Source of the DNA: Streptomyces sp. GESEQ-4
GTDB lineage: Bacteria; Actinomycetota; Actinomycetes; Streptomycetales; Streptomycetaceae
Length of the DNA stretch: 64,000 bases
Assembly (NCBI RefSeq): GCF_017948455.1
Contig: NZ_JAFFSU010000013.1
Span: 186,001 to 250,000, forward strand
Reading direction: 5' to 3'
Below the pieces are notes generated by a model. That model ran no database searches and had not been told where the DNA came from. It saw nothing but the letters and a program-made list of their open reading frames with translations. Positions 25,929 to 34,397 of the stretch are shown here, one piece after another; positions within the stretch are counted from its first letter, which is position 1, and each line of letters begins with the position of its first letter. A program made the position numbers and the translations under genes.

Positions 25929-27281
25929 GTGTCTGACTCACAGCCCGGTCGCATACGCGAGGACCGGTGGCCGCTGGTCGCCGTCGCGGGCCTCCTGTCC
26001 TTCGTGGCGATGCTCGACATGAACATCGTCAACGTGGCGCTGGTGGACATCGCCGACGGTCTGGACGTGTCGGCGGCGACCGCGCAGTGGGCCGTACTGG
26101 GCTATCAACTGCCCGTCGTGGCACTGCTGTTGCCGGTCGGACGGTGGCTGGACGGCGTGGGCCTGAGGCCCGCGCTGCTCACCGCGACCACCGGCTTCGC
26201 CCTGTGCAGCGCCTTCGCGGCCGCCGCGCCCTCAGCGGGCTGGCTCATCGCCGCCCGGGTCGTCCAGGGCGCGTGTGCCGCGGTGTTGTTCGTGCTGATG
26301 CCGGTGCTGGCGATCCGATCTGTACGGCCGCAACTGCGCGGACGGGCAATGAGCGTGCCCGCGACCCTCGGCCCGCTCGGTGCGGTGACGGGGCCGGCGG
26401 TGGGCGGACTGCTCCTCGATCACTGGGGCTGGCAGGCGATCTTCCTGGTCAAGGTCCCGTTCTGCGTCCTGGCGTTGGCGGTGGCGTGGCGTGCGATGCC
26501 ACGGGACGGCGGGCTCACGAAACCCGACCGGCGGTCGCTTGCGGATGCGGGGCTGGTGGCGAGCGGGGTCACGCTCCTGCTGCTGTCGCTGACCCTCGGC
26601 ACCTGGTGGCTCGCGCTCGCCGCCGTACCGCCCTTGTGGCGGTGGCTGCGCGGACCGGGCGCCCGTCCCCTCACCGGCGTACTGCACGTCCCGGGACTGC
26701 TCCGGGCCCACAGCGCGGTGCTCGCCCTCGCCGCCGGATTCGCCGCCATGCACTACGTCGTCGCCCTGCACCTCCAACGCGAGGACGGCGTCAGCGCCAC
26801 GACGACCGGCCTGACCGTACTCGCCTTCCCACTCGGCATGGGTCTGGCCGGACCCGTCGGCGGACGCCTCGCCGACCGGCATGGTGCACGCCCGGTTGCC
26901 GTTGCCGGCGCCGCGCTGACCGCCGCCGGTCTCCTCCTGCTCGTCCCGCTCGGCGACGGCTGGTCGCCGCCCGACCTCGCCTGGCGGCTGGCGCTCGCGG
27001 GCATCGGCATGGGCCTGAACGGCGGCCCGACCCAGGCCCTCGTCATGGGCGCCGCCCCGCCGGACCGCGCGTCCACCGCCGGTTCCGCCGTGCAACTCGC
27101 CCGCAGCCTCGGCTTCACGCTCGGCCCGGCCCTGGCCACGGCCGCCTGGGGATTCGCCGGACCCGGAGGCGACGGCGCCCGGGCGGGCCTCGCGCTCGCC
27201 GCGACCGCCGCCTGTCTCGCCGTACCCCTGCTCGCGCGACCCCCGCGGCAGACCGCCGCCACACCCCTCACCCAGGAGTAG
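25929..27281 (+). CDS. MFS efflux transporter (DHA2/EmrB type), probable isonitrile exporter
   Basis: 450 residues from GTG 25929. Twelve to fourteen membrane spans. The DHA2 marks are WPLVAVAGLLSFVAMLDMNIVNVALVDIA, GRWLDGVGLRPALL (motif A) and GPLGAVTGPAVGGLLLDHWGWQAIFLVKVP (motif C region). It exports small molecules with proton motive force. It is the first gene of a tight plus-strand operon (5-25 bp gaps) with amidotransferase, P450 and isocyanide synthase, so self-protection or release of that product is the likely role. Confidence 0.9.
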   Translation: MSDSQPGRIREDRWPLVAVAGLLSFVAMLDMNIVNVALVDIADGLDVSAATAQWAVLGYQLPVVALLLPVGRWLDGVGLRPALLTATTGFALCSAFAAAAPSAGWLIAARVVQGACAAVLFVLMPVLAIRSVRPQLRGRAMSVPATLGPLGAVTGPAVGGLLLDHWGWQAIFLVKVPFCVLALAVAWRAMPRDGGLTKPDRRSLADAGLVASGVTLLLLSLTLGTWWLALAAVPPLWRWLRGPGARPLTGVLHVPGLLRAHSAVLALAAGFAAMHYVVALHLQREDGVSATTTGLTVLAFPLGMGLAGPVGGRLADRHGARPVAVAGAALTAAGLLLLVPLGDGWSPPDLAWRLALAGIGMGLNGGPTQALVMGAAPPDRASTAGSAVQLARSLGFTLGPALATAAWGFAGPGGDGARAGLALAATAACLAVPLLARPPRQTAATPLTQE

Positions 27282-27286
27282 CCCCC

Positions 27287-29107
27287 ATGTGCGGAATCAC
27301 CGGCTGGGCGTCCTTCCACACCGACGCCCGCAACCGAGCCCCCGTCATCGAAGCCATGACCGCCACCCTCGCCCCGCGCGGCCCGGACGCGGGCGGCGTC
27401 TGGTTCGGTGAGCGCGCGGCGATCGGCCACCGCCGGCTCGCCGTCATCGATATCGAAGGCGGCCGTCAGCCGATGACCGACCGCGCCGACGAGCCCACAT
27501 CCGTGCTCAGTTACAGCGGCGAGGTCTACAACCACCACGAACTCCGGGGCCAGCTGCGGACGTTGGGCCACGAGTTCCGCACCCGCAGCGACACCGAGGT
27601 CGTCCTGCGTGCCTACGCCGAATGGGGCGAGGACGTCGCCGAGCATCTGGACGGCATGTTCGCCTTCGCCGTCTGGGACGAACGGGCGCAGCGGCTGCTG
27701 CTGGTGCGCGACCGGCTCGGCGTCAAACCGCTGTTCTGGGCGCGCATCGACGGCGGACTGGCCTTCGCCTCCGAGCCCAAGGCGCTGTTCGCGCACCCGG
27801 AGATCCGCCCGCGGGTGGACGCGGACGGGCTGCGGGAGGCGTACAGCCTGCTGTTCAACACGGGGCCGACCATCTGGTCCGGCGTCCGGGAGGTCGAGCC
27901 CGGCGGGGTGCTGGTCCTGGACCGGGACGGCGTACGGGAGCGCCGCTACTGGCAGTTGGAGGCCCGAGGGCACACCCAAGGCCGGGACGAGACCGTCGCC
28001 CGCGTCCACGACCTGGTGAGCACTGCGGCGCGCGGCCAGCTCGAAGCCGACGTCCCCCTGTGCTCGCTCCTCTCCGGCGGTATCGACTCCACCGTCCTGA
28101 CCGCCCTGCTCGCCGACGAACTCCGGCTGCGCGAAGGTCAGGACGCCCGGATCCGGTCGTACGCCGTCGACTACAGCGACCAGGCCGAGCAGTTCACGGG
28201 CGATGTGCTCAGAACCGGTCACGACACCCCGTACGCCACCGAGGCGGGCGCCTTCATCGGCACCGACCACTCCACCGTCGTCCTGGATCCGCACGCCCTG
28301 CTCGATCCCGAGCACCGGAAGGCGGTCGTCGTGGCCAGGGACTCGCCCATCGGGGTGGGCGACATGGACACCTCGCTGTATCTGCTGTTCGGGGAGATAC
28401 GGCGGCACTCGACCGTCGCGCTGTCCGGCGAGGCGGCGGACGAGGTGTTCGGCGGCTACCCGTGGTTCCACAACCCAAAGGCGCTGGCCGCGTCCACCTT
28501 CCCCTGGCTGCTGGTCACGGGCGACGAGGCCGCGATGCCGCTCAACCCCGAACTCGCCTTGAACGTGCGCGAGTTCCGCGCGGACACCTACCGCGACGCG
28601 CTCGCCGCCGTACCGCACATCGAGGGCGAGACGGAGACCGAGCACCGGCAGCGCGAGATGCAGCATCTGTCCCTGACCCGCTGGCTGCGCCAACTCCTGC
28701 ACCGCAAGGACCGGTTGAGCATGGCGCAGGGGCTGGAGGTGCGGGTGCCGTACTGCGATCACCGGCTCGTCGAGTACGCCTACTCCGTCCCGTGGGCGCT
28801 GAAGAGCTTCGACGGCCGGGAGAAGAGCCTGCTGCGGGCCGCGGGGGAGGGCCTGGCGCCCGGCTCGGTACTCCTCCGGCCCAAGAACCACTACCCGGCC
28901 ACCCACCACCCCGACTACAACCGAGGCCTCCAGAACATGGCCCGCGATGTCCTGCCGTCGGTCCGCGAGCTGGCCGACGAGACCCGTATCAAACCCTGCC
29001 TCGACACCCCGCCCGACCGCCTGGAGTGGGGCCACCGCCTCCGTCTCGAACGCGTCGTCGACCTGGCCCTGTGGCTGGACCACTACCGCCCCGAACTCGC
29101 CCTCTGA
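27287..29107 (+). CDS. glutamine-dependent asparagine synthetase-type amidotransferase in an isonitrile cluster
   Basis: 606 residues; ATG 5 nt after the MFS stop, CAGGAG upstream. N-terminal Ntn glutaminase with nucleophile Cys2 (MCGITGW), RGPDAGG, and YSGEVYN where many relatives have FNGEIYN. The synthetase domain has the ATP loop SGGIDS (263-268) and SGEAADEVFGGYPW. Family enzymes adenylate a carboxylate and transfer ammonia from glutamine. In primary metabolism the product is asparagine; here the operon suggests conversion of a carboxylate of the pathway intermediate to a carboxamide. A genuine AsnB cannot be excluded by sequence alone. Confidence 0.9.
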   Translation: MCGITGWASFHTDARNRAPVIEAMTATLAPRGPDAGGVWFGERAAIGHRRLAVIDIEGGRQPMTDRADEPTSVLSYSGEVYNHHELRGQLRTLGHEFRTRSDTEVVLRAYAEWGEDVAEHLDGMFAFAVWDERAQRLLLVRDRLGVKPLFWARIDGGLAFASEPKALFAHPEIRPRVDADGLREAYSLLFNTGPTIWSGVREVEPGGVLVLDRDGVRERRYWQLEARGHTQGRDETVARVHDLVSTAARGQLEADVPLCSLLSGGIDSTVLTALLADELRLREGQDARIRSYAVDYSDQAEQFTGDVLRTGHDTPYATEAGAFIGTDHSTVVLDPHALLDPEHRKAVVVARDSPIGVGDMDTSLYLLFGEIRRHSTVALSGEAADEVFGGYPWFHNPKALAASTFPWLLVTGDEAAMPLNPELALNVREFRADTYRDALAAVPHIEGETETEHRQREMQHLSLTRWLRQLLHRKDRLSMAQGLEVRVPYCDHRLVEYAYSVPWALKSFDGREKSLLRAAGEGLAPGSVLLRPKNHYPATHHPDYNRGLQNMARDVLPSVRELADETRIKPCLDTPPDRLEWGHRLRLERVVDLALWLDHYRPELAL

Positions 29108-29127
29108 GGACCTTGAGGAACCACCTG

Positions 29128-30366
29128 ATGACAGTCCAGGAACCGCTCTCCGAACCCGTCCCGCTCATGGGCTGCCCCTACAAGAGCAACCCTTATCCGC
29201 TCTACGAGCGTCTGCGCGAGGACGGCCCGGTGCACCCGGTGCTCTTCCCCAGCGGCGTCCAGGCCTGGCTCGTCACCGGTTACGACGCCGCACACGCCGC
29301 CCTCAACGACGACCGGCTCGGCAAGAACCACGACCGCGGCAACGACCGCTGGCGTGCCCGCGCCTCGATCATGCCGGAGCCGCAGCACTCCCAGCTCCAG
29401 GTGCACCTCCTGCACCAGGACCCACCGAAGCACACCCATATGCGGCGCCATGTCACGGACGCGTTCACCCCGCGCCGTGTCGAGCAACTGCGCCCGCGTT
29501 TCCAGGAGTTGGCGGACGCCCTGATCGACCGGCTGCCGGAGACCGGACCCGCCGACCTCGTCGCCGGATTCGCCGCCCACTTCCCCTTCCGGGTCGTCGC
29601 CGAGGTCATCGGCCTCCCCGCCGAGCTGGCGGAACGCTTCGACCGCGACTGGGGCAAGGTCGTCCAGCCGGTCGGTCCGGCAGATCCGGGGCGGCCGGTG
29701 TACGAGGCCCGGCTGCACGGGCTGCAGAGCTATATCGCCGAGATCGTCGCCCACAAGCGCGCGCACGGGAACGACGATCTGCTCAGCCGTCTGGTCGTGG
29801 CCCGCGACCACCGCGAACTGTCCCAGGAAGAGCTGGACTCCATGATCTTCCAGCTGCTGGTGGCGGGTCAGGAACCGGTGACGAACCAGATCACCACGGC
29901 CCTGATCGCCCTGTTCCGCCACCCCGCTCAACTGGCCCGCCTCCGCGACGACCCGGCCCTGCTCCCGCGCGCGGTAGAGGAACTTCTGCGGTACGACAGC
30001 GCCTTCGAGCTGACCACCTGGCGTTTCTTCGCCGAGGACAGCGATCTGCACGGCACCCGCATCCCGGCCGGCGACTCGGTGATCGTCTCCCTGTGCGCCG
30101 CCAACCGCGACCCGCGCCGCTTCGAGGCCCCCGACACCCTCGACCTGGACCGCTCACCCAACCCGCACCTGGCCTTCGGCCACGGCATCCACTTCTGCCC
30201 CGGCGCGGCCCTCGCCCGCACCGAACTCCAGGTCGCCCTGGGCACGTTGCTCGCCCGGCTCCCGGGCCTGCGCCTCGCCGTCCCGGACGACGAGATCGAG
30301 TGGATCCCGGCGGTCCTCGGCCGCGGCACCAACCACCTGCCCGTGGGCTACGACCGCCGCGTCTGA
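29128..30366 (+). CDS. cytochrome P450 with atypical I-helix, isonitrile cluster
   Basis: 412 residues; ATG follows TTGAGGAA. Heme-binding loop FGHGIHFCPG (Cys357), EELLR of the K helix (284-288), and an I-helix AGQEPVTN (246-253). The usual acid-alcohol pair is changed: Glu249 is followed by Pro, not Thr. Loss of this Thr is common in P450s that do oxidative coupling rather than ordinary hydroxylation. Redox partners are not encoded nearby. Proposed job: phenol-phenol coupling or another oxidation of the isonitrile intermediate. Confidence 0.92.
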   Translation: MTVQEPLSEPVPLMGCPYKSNPYPLYERLREDGPVHPVLFPSGVQAWLVTGYDAAHAALNDDRLGKNHDRGNDRWRARASIMPEPQHSQLQVHLLHQDPPKHTHMRRHVTDAFTPRRVEQLRPRFQELADALIDRLPETGPADLVAGFAAHFPFRVVAEVIGLPAELAERFDRDWGKVVQPVGPADPGRPVYEARLHGLQSYIAEIVAHKRAHGNDDLLSRLVVARDHRELSQEELDSMIFQLLVAGQEPVTNQITTALIALFRHPAQLARLRDDPALLPRAVEELLRYDSAFELTTWRFFAEDSDLHGTRIPAGDSVIVSLCAANRDPRRFEAPDTLDLDRSPNPHLAFGHGIHFCPGAALARTELQVALGTLLARLPGLRLAVPDDEIEWIPAVLGRGTNHLPVGYDRRV

Positions 30367-30391
30367 CGACCTCCCGAGGAGACCCCACCCC

Positions 30392-31324
30392 ATGCCGTCG
30401 ACGACCGCGCCGGACACGCTCACCACGAGCGCGTCGATTCTGCGCCTGCTGCTCCCGCACCACCGCACCACGGACGCCACCCGCACCGCCCCCGCCGAGG
30501 CGTTCCCCCACCAACTGCGCCGGATCGACGCCTTCGTACGAGCCGGCGCACCCGTCCGCTTCACCCTCCCCGGCTTCCCCTGCAAGTCCCCCAACCCCGC
30601 CAAGGTCCTCGGCCACCTCCCCGACCAGGGCGAACGCCTCTCCCTCCGCTTCCTGGACGCACTCTGCGAGGAGGTGGAGCGCGTCCACCCACCCGGTGCC
30701 CGCGTCACCATCTGCTCCGACGGCCATGTCTTCGGCGACCTGATCCGCGTCCAGGACGAGCACATCGACGCGTACGCCGACGAACTCCGCCGCCTGATAG
30801 CCCAGTTGGGCCTGGAGAGACTGTCGGTGTTCGATCTCCGGGACATCCTCGGCGACCTGCCGTACGACACGAAACGCGCCCACGTCCACGAGCGCTACGC
30901 CCCCACGGTGGACGCCCTGCGCGCCGAGGTCCGTTCCGACGACCACGCCCTGTCCCTCTACCGGGGCATCACCCGGTTCCTCGTCGAGGACACGGCCGAC
31001 TTCTCCGGTACCCGTTCCGCCCTCCAGCGTGAATGCCGACGGCGTGCCTACGGCGTCATCCAACGCAGCCGCGCCTGGGGCGATCTGATCGCCGAGCACC
31101 ACCCCGGCGCCGTACGCCTGTCCATCCACCCCCAGTCGACCGGTGCCGCCAAGTTCGGCATCCGGCTGCTCGACGCACCGGACGCATGGACGACGCCCTG
31201 GCACTCGGCCGCGCTGCTCCGGGCCGATGGCACATGGACTCTCATGCCGCGCGCCCGCGCCGCGCGGGAGGGGCGCCTTGTGCGGCGCGATGGCCGGCCG
31301 AGCCACTTCGAGCAGAGCCCCTGA
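30392..31324 (+). CDS. isocyanide (isonitrile) synthase, PvcA/IsnA/DIT1 family
   Basis: 310 residues; ATG with GAGGAGA upstream. Family regions are clear: GFPCKSPNPAKVLG-LPDQGE (about 61-81), ICSDGHVFGDL (107-117), DKR-type region LPYDTKRAHVHERY, and near the end LSIHPQ...AAKFGIRLL with TPWHSAALL (223-256). Known members convert the amine of L-Tyr or L-Trp to an isonitrile, using ribulose 5-phosphate as carbon source. No PvcB/IsnB-type Fe/2-oxoglutarate oxygenase, the usual decarboxylating partner, is adjacent, so the carboxyl group is probably retained. Last gene of the operon. Confidence 0.9.
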   Translation: MPSTTAPDTLTTSASILRLLLPHHRTTDATRTAPAEAFPHQLRRIDAFVRAGAPVRFTLPGFPCKSPNPAKVLGHLPDQGERLSLRFLDALCEEVERVHPPGARVTICSDGHVFGDLIRVQDEHIDAYADELRRLIAQLGLERLSVFDLRDILGDLPYDTKRAHVHERYAPTVDALRAEVRSDDHALSLYRGITRFLVEDTADFSGTRSALQRECRRRAYGVIQRSRAWGDLIAEHHPGAVRLSIHPQSTGAAKFGIRLLDAPDAWTTPWHSAALLRADGTWTLMPRARAAREGRLVRRDGRPSHFEQSP

Positions 31325-31326
31325 GA

Positions 31327-31362
31327 GGGGTGCCATGTGGGGTGCCATGCGGGATGCCGTGT
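31327..31362. repeat. three tandem 12-bp repeats at a convergent gene junction
   Basis: GGGGTGCCATGT, GGGGTGCCATGC and GGGATGCCGTGT follow one another directly after the isocyanide synthase stop and reach the stop codon of the opposite gene. No hairpin terminator is evident there. Confidence 0.8.
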
Positions 31363-34334
31363 CACCTACGGGGCAGCCCCGACGCCAGCAACTCCGCCAG
31401 GTGCACCCCCTCATGCCCCCCACTGTCCAGCTCATGGATCTGCGTACGGCAACTGAACCCATCCGCCAGAACAGCCACACCCGCACCCGACTCCCGCAAC
31501 CGCGGCAGCAACACCCGTTCCGCGCAGGCCTTGCTCACCTCCAAGTGCCCCCGCTCGAACCCGAAGTTGCCGGCCAGTCCGCAGCACCCGGACACCAGTC
31601 GCTCGGCCTCGACCCCCGCCCGGCCGAGCAAGTCCCGGTCGGCGTCCCAGCCCAGCACCGCATGCTGATGGCAGTGCACCTGGACCAGTGCTTCCCGGCC
31701 GGGCAGTCGCGGGGGCTCGTAGCCGGGGGAGTGCTCGGTGAGCAGTTCGGCCAGCGTCACGGTCTGGTCGCGCAGCCTCCGTACATCCCGGTCACCGGGG
31801 AACAGCTCGGCCGCGTCCGAGCGGAACACGGCCGTGCAGCTCGGTTCGAGACCGACGACCAGACCGCCGTCGCGGACATGCCCGGCGAGGCGGCGGACGG
31901 TCCGCGCGAGTACCCGTTCGGCGACGCCGAGTTGCCCGGTGGAGATCCAGGTCAGCCCGCAGCACATCGGTTCGCCGGGCAGCTCGACCCGCCAGCCGGC
32001 GTGCTCCAGCAGCCGGACGGCGGCCCGACCGACGTGCGGGTGGAAGAAGTTGGTGAAGGTGTCCGGCCACAGCAGGACCGTCCCGCGCGCCCCGTCGCCG
32101 TACGGCCTGTGCCGGGTGAACCACTGCCGCAGCGTGCGGCCGGCGAACCGTGGCAGCTCCCGCTCCTCGACCCCCGCGAGCGCCACGGCCGCCTTCGACA
32201 GCGGCGGCAGGTGCGTGAAGGCGTTGACCAGCGGCCCCAGCCGCGCGCGGCCCACCGCCTGCGCGGCGACCGGCAGCCAGCCCATGGTCAGGTCGGAGCG
32301 TGGCCTGCGCCAGGGCCGGCGGGCGTAGTGGTGGGCGAGGAACTCCGCCTTGTACGTGGCCATGTCGACGTCGGCCGGGCAGTCGCTCTTGCACCCCTTG
32401 CACGCCAGACACAGATCGAGGGCGTCCTTCACCGCCTCCGACCGCCAGCGGTCCCGGATCGCGCCGTCGCCGTGCCCGTCGAGCATCTCGAACAGCAGCC
32501 GGGCCCGGCCGCGCGTGGAGTGCTCCTCCTCCAGGGTGACTTGGTAGGAGGGGCACATCACCGCGCCGCCCTTGTTGGTGAGTTGGCGGCACTTGCCGAC
32601 GCCCACGCACCGGTTCGCGGCCTCGGCGAACGACCCGCCGTCGTCCGGGAAACGGAAGTGCAGATCGCGCGGGTCGTACGGCGCCCAGTCGCCGCCGAGG
32701 CGCAGATGCTCGTCGAGCCCGTACGGCGCCACGACCTTGCCGGGGTTCATCCGGTCCCGCGGGTCGAAGACGGCCTTGAGCCGGCCGAACGCCTCGACCA
32801 GCTCCTCCCCGAACATCCGCGCCAGCAGCTCGCCCCGGCTCTGTCCGTCCCCGTGCTCACCGGAGAAGGACCCGCCGAACTCGGTGACCAGATCGGCCGC
32901 CCGTTCCATGAAGCGCCGGTAGGCGGCCACACCGTCGGCGGAGTACAGGTCGAAGGGGATCCGGGTGTGCACACAGCCCTGCCCGAAGTGGCCGTAGAGG
33001 CTGGGCCCGGTGTCGCTGCGGTAGCCGAACTCCTCGAACAGGTCCTGCAGCCGGCGCAGATAGTCACCGAGCCGTTCGGGCGGTACGGCGGAGTCCTCCC
33101 AGCCCTCGAAGGTGTCGGGCCGGTGCGGGACGTGCGCGGTGGCGCCGAGCCCGGCCTCGCGGACCTGCCACAGCTCCTCCTCGCGGTCCGGGTCGTCCAC
33201 GAACGCGACCTCGGGGTCGTGCTCGCTCTCGTGCAGCGCGGCCAGCATGCGGTGCGCCCGCCGGTCCGACTCCTCGAGCGTGTCGCCCCCGAACTCGGCC
33301 ATCAAGTAGGCCTTGCCTTCGGGGAGTTCGGAGATCGCCTGGGGATTGAGGTGCTTGAGCTGCTCGTCGCGGATGAGCTTCGAGTCGACGCCCTCCAGCG
33401 CCATCGGCTCGTACGGCAGGATCTCCGGTACCGAGTCGGCGGCCCGCTCGACGCTCGGGAAGCCGAGCACGACCAGCGTCCGTTCCTTCACCACGGGCAC
33501 CAGCTTCAGTTCCGCCCGCACCACGGTGACGAGCGTGGACTCGCTGCCGACCAGCAGTCCGGCGACGTCGAAACCGTGCTCCGGCAGCAGTGAGTCGAGG
33601 TTGTAGCCGGAGACGCGGCGCGGGATGTCGGGGAAGCGGTGACGGATCTCGTCGGCGTAGGTGTCGCGCAGGGCGCGCAACCGCCGGTAGACCGCCGAGC
33701 GGAGGTCACCGTGCCGCTCGATCTCGGCGTACTCCTCGTCGCCGGTCGGGCCGCACCAGAAGCGGGTGCCGTCGTAGAGGAGCACCTCCAGGCGAGCGAC
33801 GTTGTCGACCACCTTGCCGGTGGCCTGGGCGGTGGCGCCGCAGGAGTTGTTGCCGATCATGCCGCCGATCGTGCAGTTCATGTGGGTGGCGGGTTCGGGT
33901 CCGAAGCGCAGCCCGGTGTCCGCGAGTTGCCGGTTGAGGTCGTCGAGCACGATGCCGGGCTGGACGACGCAGGTGCGGGCGTCGGTGTCCACGGACTCCA
34001 GGCGGTTGCAGTACTTCGACCAGTCGATGACTACGGCCGTGTTGGTGCACTGCCCGGCGAGGCTCGTCCCGCCGCCCCGGGACAGCACGGGTGCGTCGTA
34101 CTCGCGCGCGACGGCGACCGCTTCCACGGCCGCTTCGGGGGTACGGGGGACGACCACGCCGATCGGGGTCTGCCGGAAGTTGGAGGCGTCGGTCGAGTAC
34201 GCTGCCCGGCTCCCGGCGTCGAACCGCACCTCCCCGTCGACGCGTGCGCGCAGCGCCACCTCCAGGCCACCGCCGTCGACCGGCGGCGCGGTGCCTCGGC
34301 GGGTGACGGGTGCGGGCAGGTCGGACACGGCCAT
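31362..34334 (-). CDS. FAD-linked oxidase fused to Fe-S/CCG-domain subunit (D-2-hydroxyacid dehydrogenase type)
   Basis: 990 residues from ATG with GGAGCG upstream. N-terminal FAD domain (VVPRTPEAAVEAV, LSRGGGTSLAGQ, GGMIGNNSCGATA), FAD-oxidase C domain (SFSGEHGDGQSRG, FDPRDRMNPGKVV), then ferredoxin-like Cys clusters (CVGVGKCRQ and CLACKGCKSDCP) and two CCG domains (EPMCCGL, SGCCGLAG). Equivalent to GlcD plus GlcF in one chain, as in actinobacterial D-lactate or D-2-hydroxyglutarate dehydrogenases. Feeds electrons to the respiratory chain. The upstream MarR gene is on the same strand. Confidence 0.9.
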   Translation of the reverse strand: MAVSDLPAPVTRRGTAPPVDGGGLEVALRARVDGEVRFDAGSRAAYSTDASNFRQTPIGVVVPRTPEAAVEAVAVAREYDAPVLSRGGGTSLAGQCTNTAVVIDWSKYCNRLESVDTDARTCVVQPGIVLDDLNRQLADTGLRFGPEPATHMNCTIGGMIGNNSCGATAQATGKVVDNVARLEVLLYDGTRFWCGPTGDEEYAEIERHGDLRSAVYRRLRALRDTYADEIRHRFPDIPRRVSGYNLDSLLPEHGFDVAGLLVGSESTLVTVVRAELKLVPVVKERTLVVLGFPSVERAADSVPEILPYEPMALEGVDSKLIRDEQLKHLNPQAISELPEGKAYLMAEFGGDTLEESDRRAHRMLAALHESEHDPEVAFVDDPDREEELWQVREAGLGATAHVPHRPDTFEGWEDSAVPPERLGDYLRRLQDLFEEFGYRSDTGPSLYGHFGQGCVHTRIPFDLYSADGVAAYRRFMERAADLVTEFGGSFSGEHGDGQSRGELLARMFGEELVEAFGRLKAVFDPRDRMNPGKVVAPYGLDEHLRLGGDWAPYDPRDLHFRFPDDGGSFAEAANRCVGVGKCRQLTNKGGAVMCPSYQVTLEEEHSTRGRARLLFEMLDGHGDGAIRDRWRSEAVKDALDLCLACKGCKSDCPADVDMATYKAEFLAHHYARRPWRRPRSDLTMGWLPVAAQAVGRARLGPLVNAFTHLPPLSKAAVALAGVEERELPRFAGRTLRQWFTRHRPYGDGARGTVLLWPDTFTNFFHPHVGRAAVRLLEHAGWRVELPGEPMCCGLTWISTGQLGVAERVLARTVRRLAGHVRDGGLVVGLEPSCTAVFRSDAAELFPGDRDVRRLRDQTVTLAELLTEHSPGYEPPRLPGREALVQVHCHQHAVLGWDADRDLLGRAGVEAERLVSGCCGLAGNFGFERGHLEVSKACAERVLLPRLRESGAGVAVLADGFSCRTQIHELDSGGHEGVHLAELLASGLPRR

Positions 34335-34397
34335 GGAGCGCTCCTTCGGCTGCGGTCGGCAGCCGGGTACCCCGGGCTCCTCGGGACAACCGGGGCG

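Noticed and set aside
26753..29083. 776-residue minus-strand open frame opposite MFS and AsnB genes
   Set aside because: Antisense shadow; the plus-strand genes have full motif sets.
25929..31324. SF2768-type (ScoA-E) diisonitrile pathway
   Set aside because: That route uses an acyl-ACP ligase, a non-heme iron decarboxylase and an NRPS; none is present. The enzyme here belongs to the unrelated PvcA/DIT1 family.
31327..31362. Possible CRISPR-like array
   Set aside because: Repeats are 12 bp, directly adjacent and without spacers; a minisatellite, not CRISPR.
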